A DNA stretch of 64,000 nucleotides from NCBI GenBank assembly GCA_964348095.1, contig CAYGBK010000065.1, positions 62,001 to 126,000 on the forward strand, read 5' to 3'. Shown piece after piece: positions 63,406 to 64,000 of the stretch. Each line of letters starts with the position of its first letter. Position 1 is the first letter of the stretch. The DNA is from WVXP01 sp964348095 (GTDB taxonomy: Bacteria > Desulfobacterota > BSN033 > WVXP01). The translations under genes and the position numbers were made by a program. The notes beneath the pieces are model-generated. The model did not search any database and had not been told where the DNA came from. It was given only the letters and a program-made list of their open reading frames with translations.

Positions 63406-63494
63406 ATGAGATCCAGGAAATGCTGTTGACGATCGCTGGAAAGGCACCGCCGGTTCGAATTCTCGAAGAACTCACAGCGGATCTGGCAGGTCGG

Positions 63495-64000
63495 TTATCC
63501 ATCCGCCATGGACAAGCGGGAATGATCGATGAGACAGGTCAGCAAGATGGCCGCCATCAGCCTGCCCTCGTCCGTGAATTCTGGTGGGTCGTCGACAATC
63601 CAGCCTTGCCGTAAAGCCTGCGAATTGAACGATTCATCACCGCATGATTTCTGGGTAGAATTTACCGTGTGATCTGCCCGGGGGGTGATCACATCGGAAA
63701 GGGCCGATACATTCCTTCGAATCGTTTCGACTCCGCGCTCATCCATGCCCATCGACTTTATGCGTTCCTGAAGAGCCTGGTTATAAAGCTTTTCCGCGTC
63801 TTGCAACCGGCCGAGAGTCTGGAATAGTTCTCCAAGGTTGTTCCGTGTTCCGGCCTGACCCGCATGGAGCAGCTTTTGATATTTCGATCGTGCGATCTGA
63901 TCGTATTGTTTCCGGTGTTTTTGCTCCAGTCGGAAATGAAAAAGCGAGCTCCGAGCGCGCGGCGAAAGGCACATGCTGTCGATCCAGTGTGACGACGCCT
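63495..64000 (-). CDS. TPR protein, truncated by right window edge
   Basis: About 168 codons visible. NNLGELFQTLGRLQDAEKLYNQAL is a TPR helix pair, and a charged, mixed C-terminus follows to the TGA at 63495. The frame stays open upstream of the ATG at 63974 to the edge, so the real start lies outside the window. Function unknown. Confidence 0.65.
   Translation of the reverse strand, partial: ASSHWIDSMCLSPRARSSLFHFRLEQKHRKQYDQIARSKYQKLLHAGQAGTRNNLGELFQTLGRLQDAEKLYNQALQERIKSMGMDERGVETIRRNVSALSDVITPRADHTVNSTQKSCGDESFNSQALRQGWIVDDPPEFTDEGRLMAAILLTCLIDHSRLSMADG

Noticed and set aside
63393..63614. Plus-strand frame overlapping the end of the MoxR-VWA gene (TTG start)
   Set aside because: The front looks helical, but its second half is antisense to the TPR gene and there is no ribosome site or homology. 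Not annotated.
1..64000. CRISPR arrays, tRNA, rRNA and transposases
   Set aside because: No regular direct repeats, no tRNA cloverleaf or T-loop block, and no transposase motif were seen.

Overview
The window reads as a stretch of chromosome from an uncultivated, mid-GC, Gram-negative bacterium, most like a deltaproteobacterium (Desulfobacterota sense). The evidence is indirect: a GlnRS, many outer-envelope lipoproteins, families common in anaerobes (DUF6125 twice, TIGR04076, DUF2089, DUF362, DUF5996), a C-family heme-copper oxidase, and a selenocysteine-type gene. I saw no rRNA, tRNA, CRISPR array, transposase or phage gene. No 16S or marker set is present, so the assignment is tentative.

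Layout. 1-2629 (-): glnS (cut by the left edge) behind three small genes. 2771-6797: DUF5658 membrane protein, MJ1255-type glycosyltransferase, hotdog thioesterase, GNAT and DUF6125. 7081-13080: GNA1162-type lipoprotein, metallo-beta-lactamase, zinc ribbon, a frameshifted secreted protein, second DUF6125, sulfite-oxidase-like molybdoenzyme, TIGR04076 and a cyclase-YHS fusion. 13454-17467: D-aminoacylase-type amidohydrolase, bactofilin-like membrane protein, and a DUF2089/SHOCT-like pair behind a promoter with a palindrome. 17688-21978: a cyclase-TPR signalling protein followed by a four-repeat membrane-anchored protein. 22084-26871: a TetR-adaptor-RND efflux operon with a clear symmetric operator over the -10. 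26963-30797 (-): DapDC-like PLP enzyme, Fpg glycosylase, methyltransferase, TfoX_N protein. 31052-33776 (+): a compact cbb3-type oxidase cluster (CcoN, CcoO, CcoS-like, FixP_N-like) without a CcoP heme subunit.

The most important locus is 34073-36174. A stand-alone FAD oxidoreductase resembling the N-terminal domain fused to many SelD proteins is followed by a rhodanese-ferritin gene. In that gene the rhodanese active-site Cys codon is TGA, the frame stays open to a normal stop 618 bases later, and a hairpin with a GGUC apical loop sits 19 nt downstream, as in bacterial SECIS elements. The deduced protein has no Cys at all. I call this a selenocysteine rhodanese-diiron protein.

36215-53119 carries mixed metabolic and transport genes: acyltransferase, MFS and EamA transporters, DUF362, SDR, nucleoside deoxyribosyltransferase-like, flavodoxin, ketopantoate reductase-like, GNATs, SEC-C protein and thioesterase. 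Several are interrupted (in-frame TAA, TAG and TGA, plus one-base homopolymer shifts here and at 9625), so either decay or assembly error is present. 53120-61272 (-) holds a 1383-residue internally duplicated membrane protein, a DUF5996 gene with a Spy/CpxP-like partner, small membrane proteins, a glyoxalase-fold protein and OsmC. The window closes with a MoxR-VWA fusion and the edge of a TPR gene.
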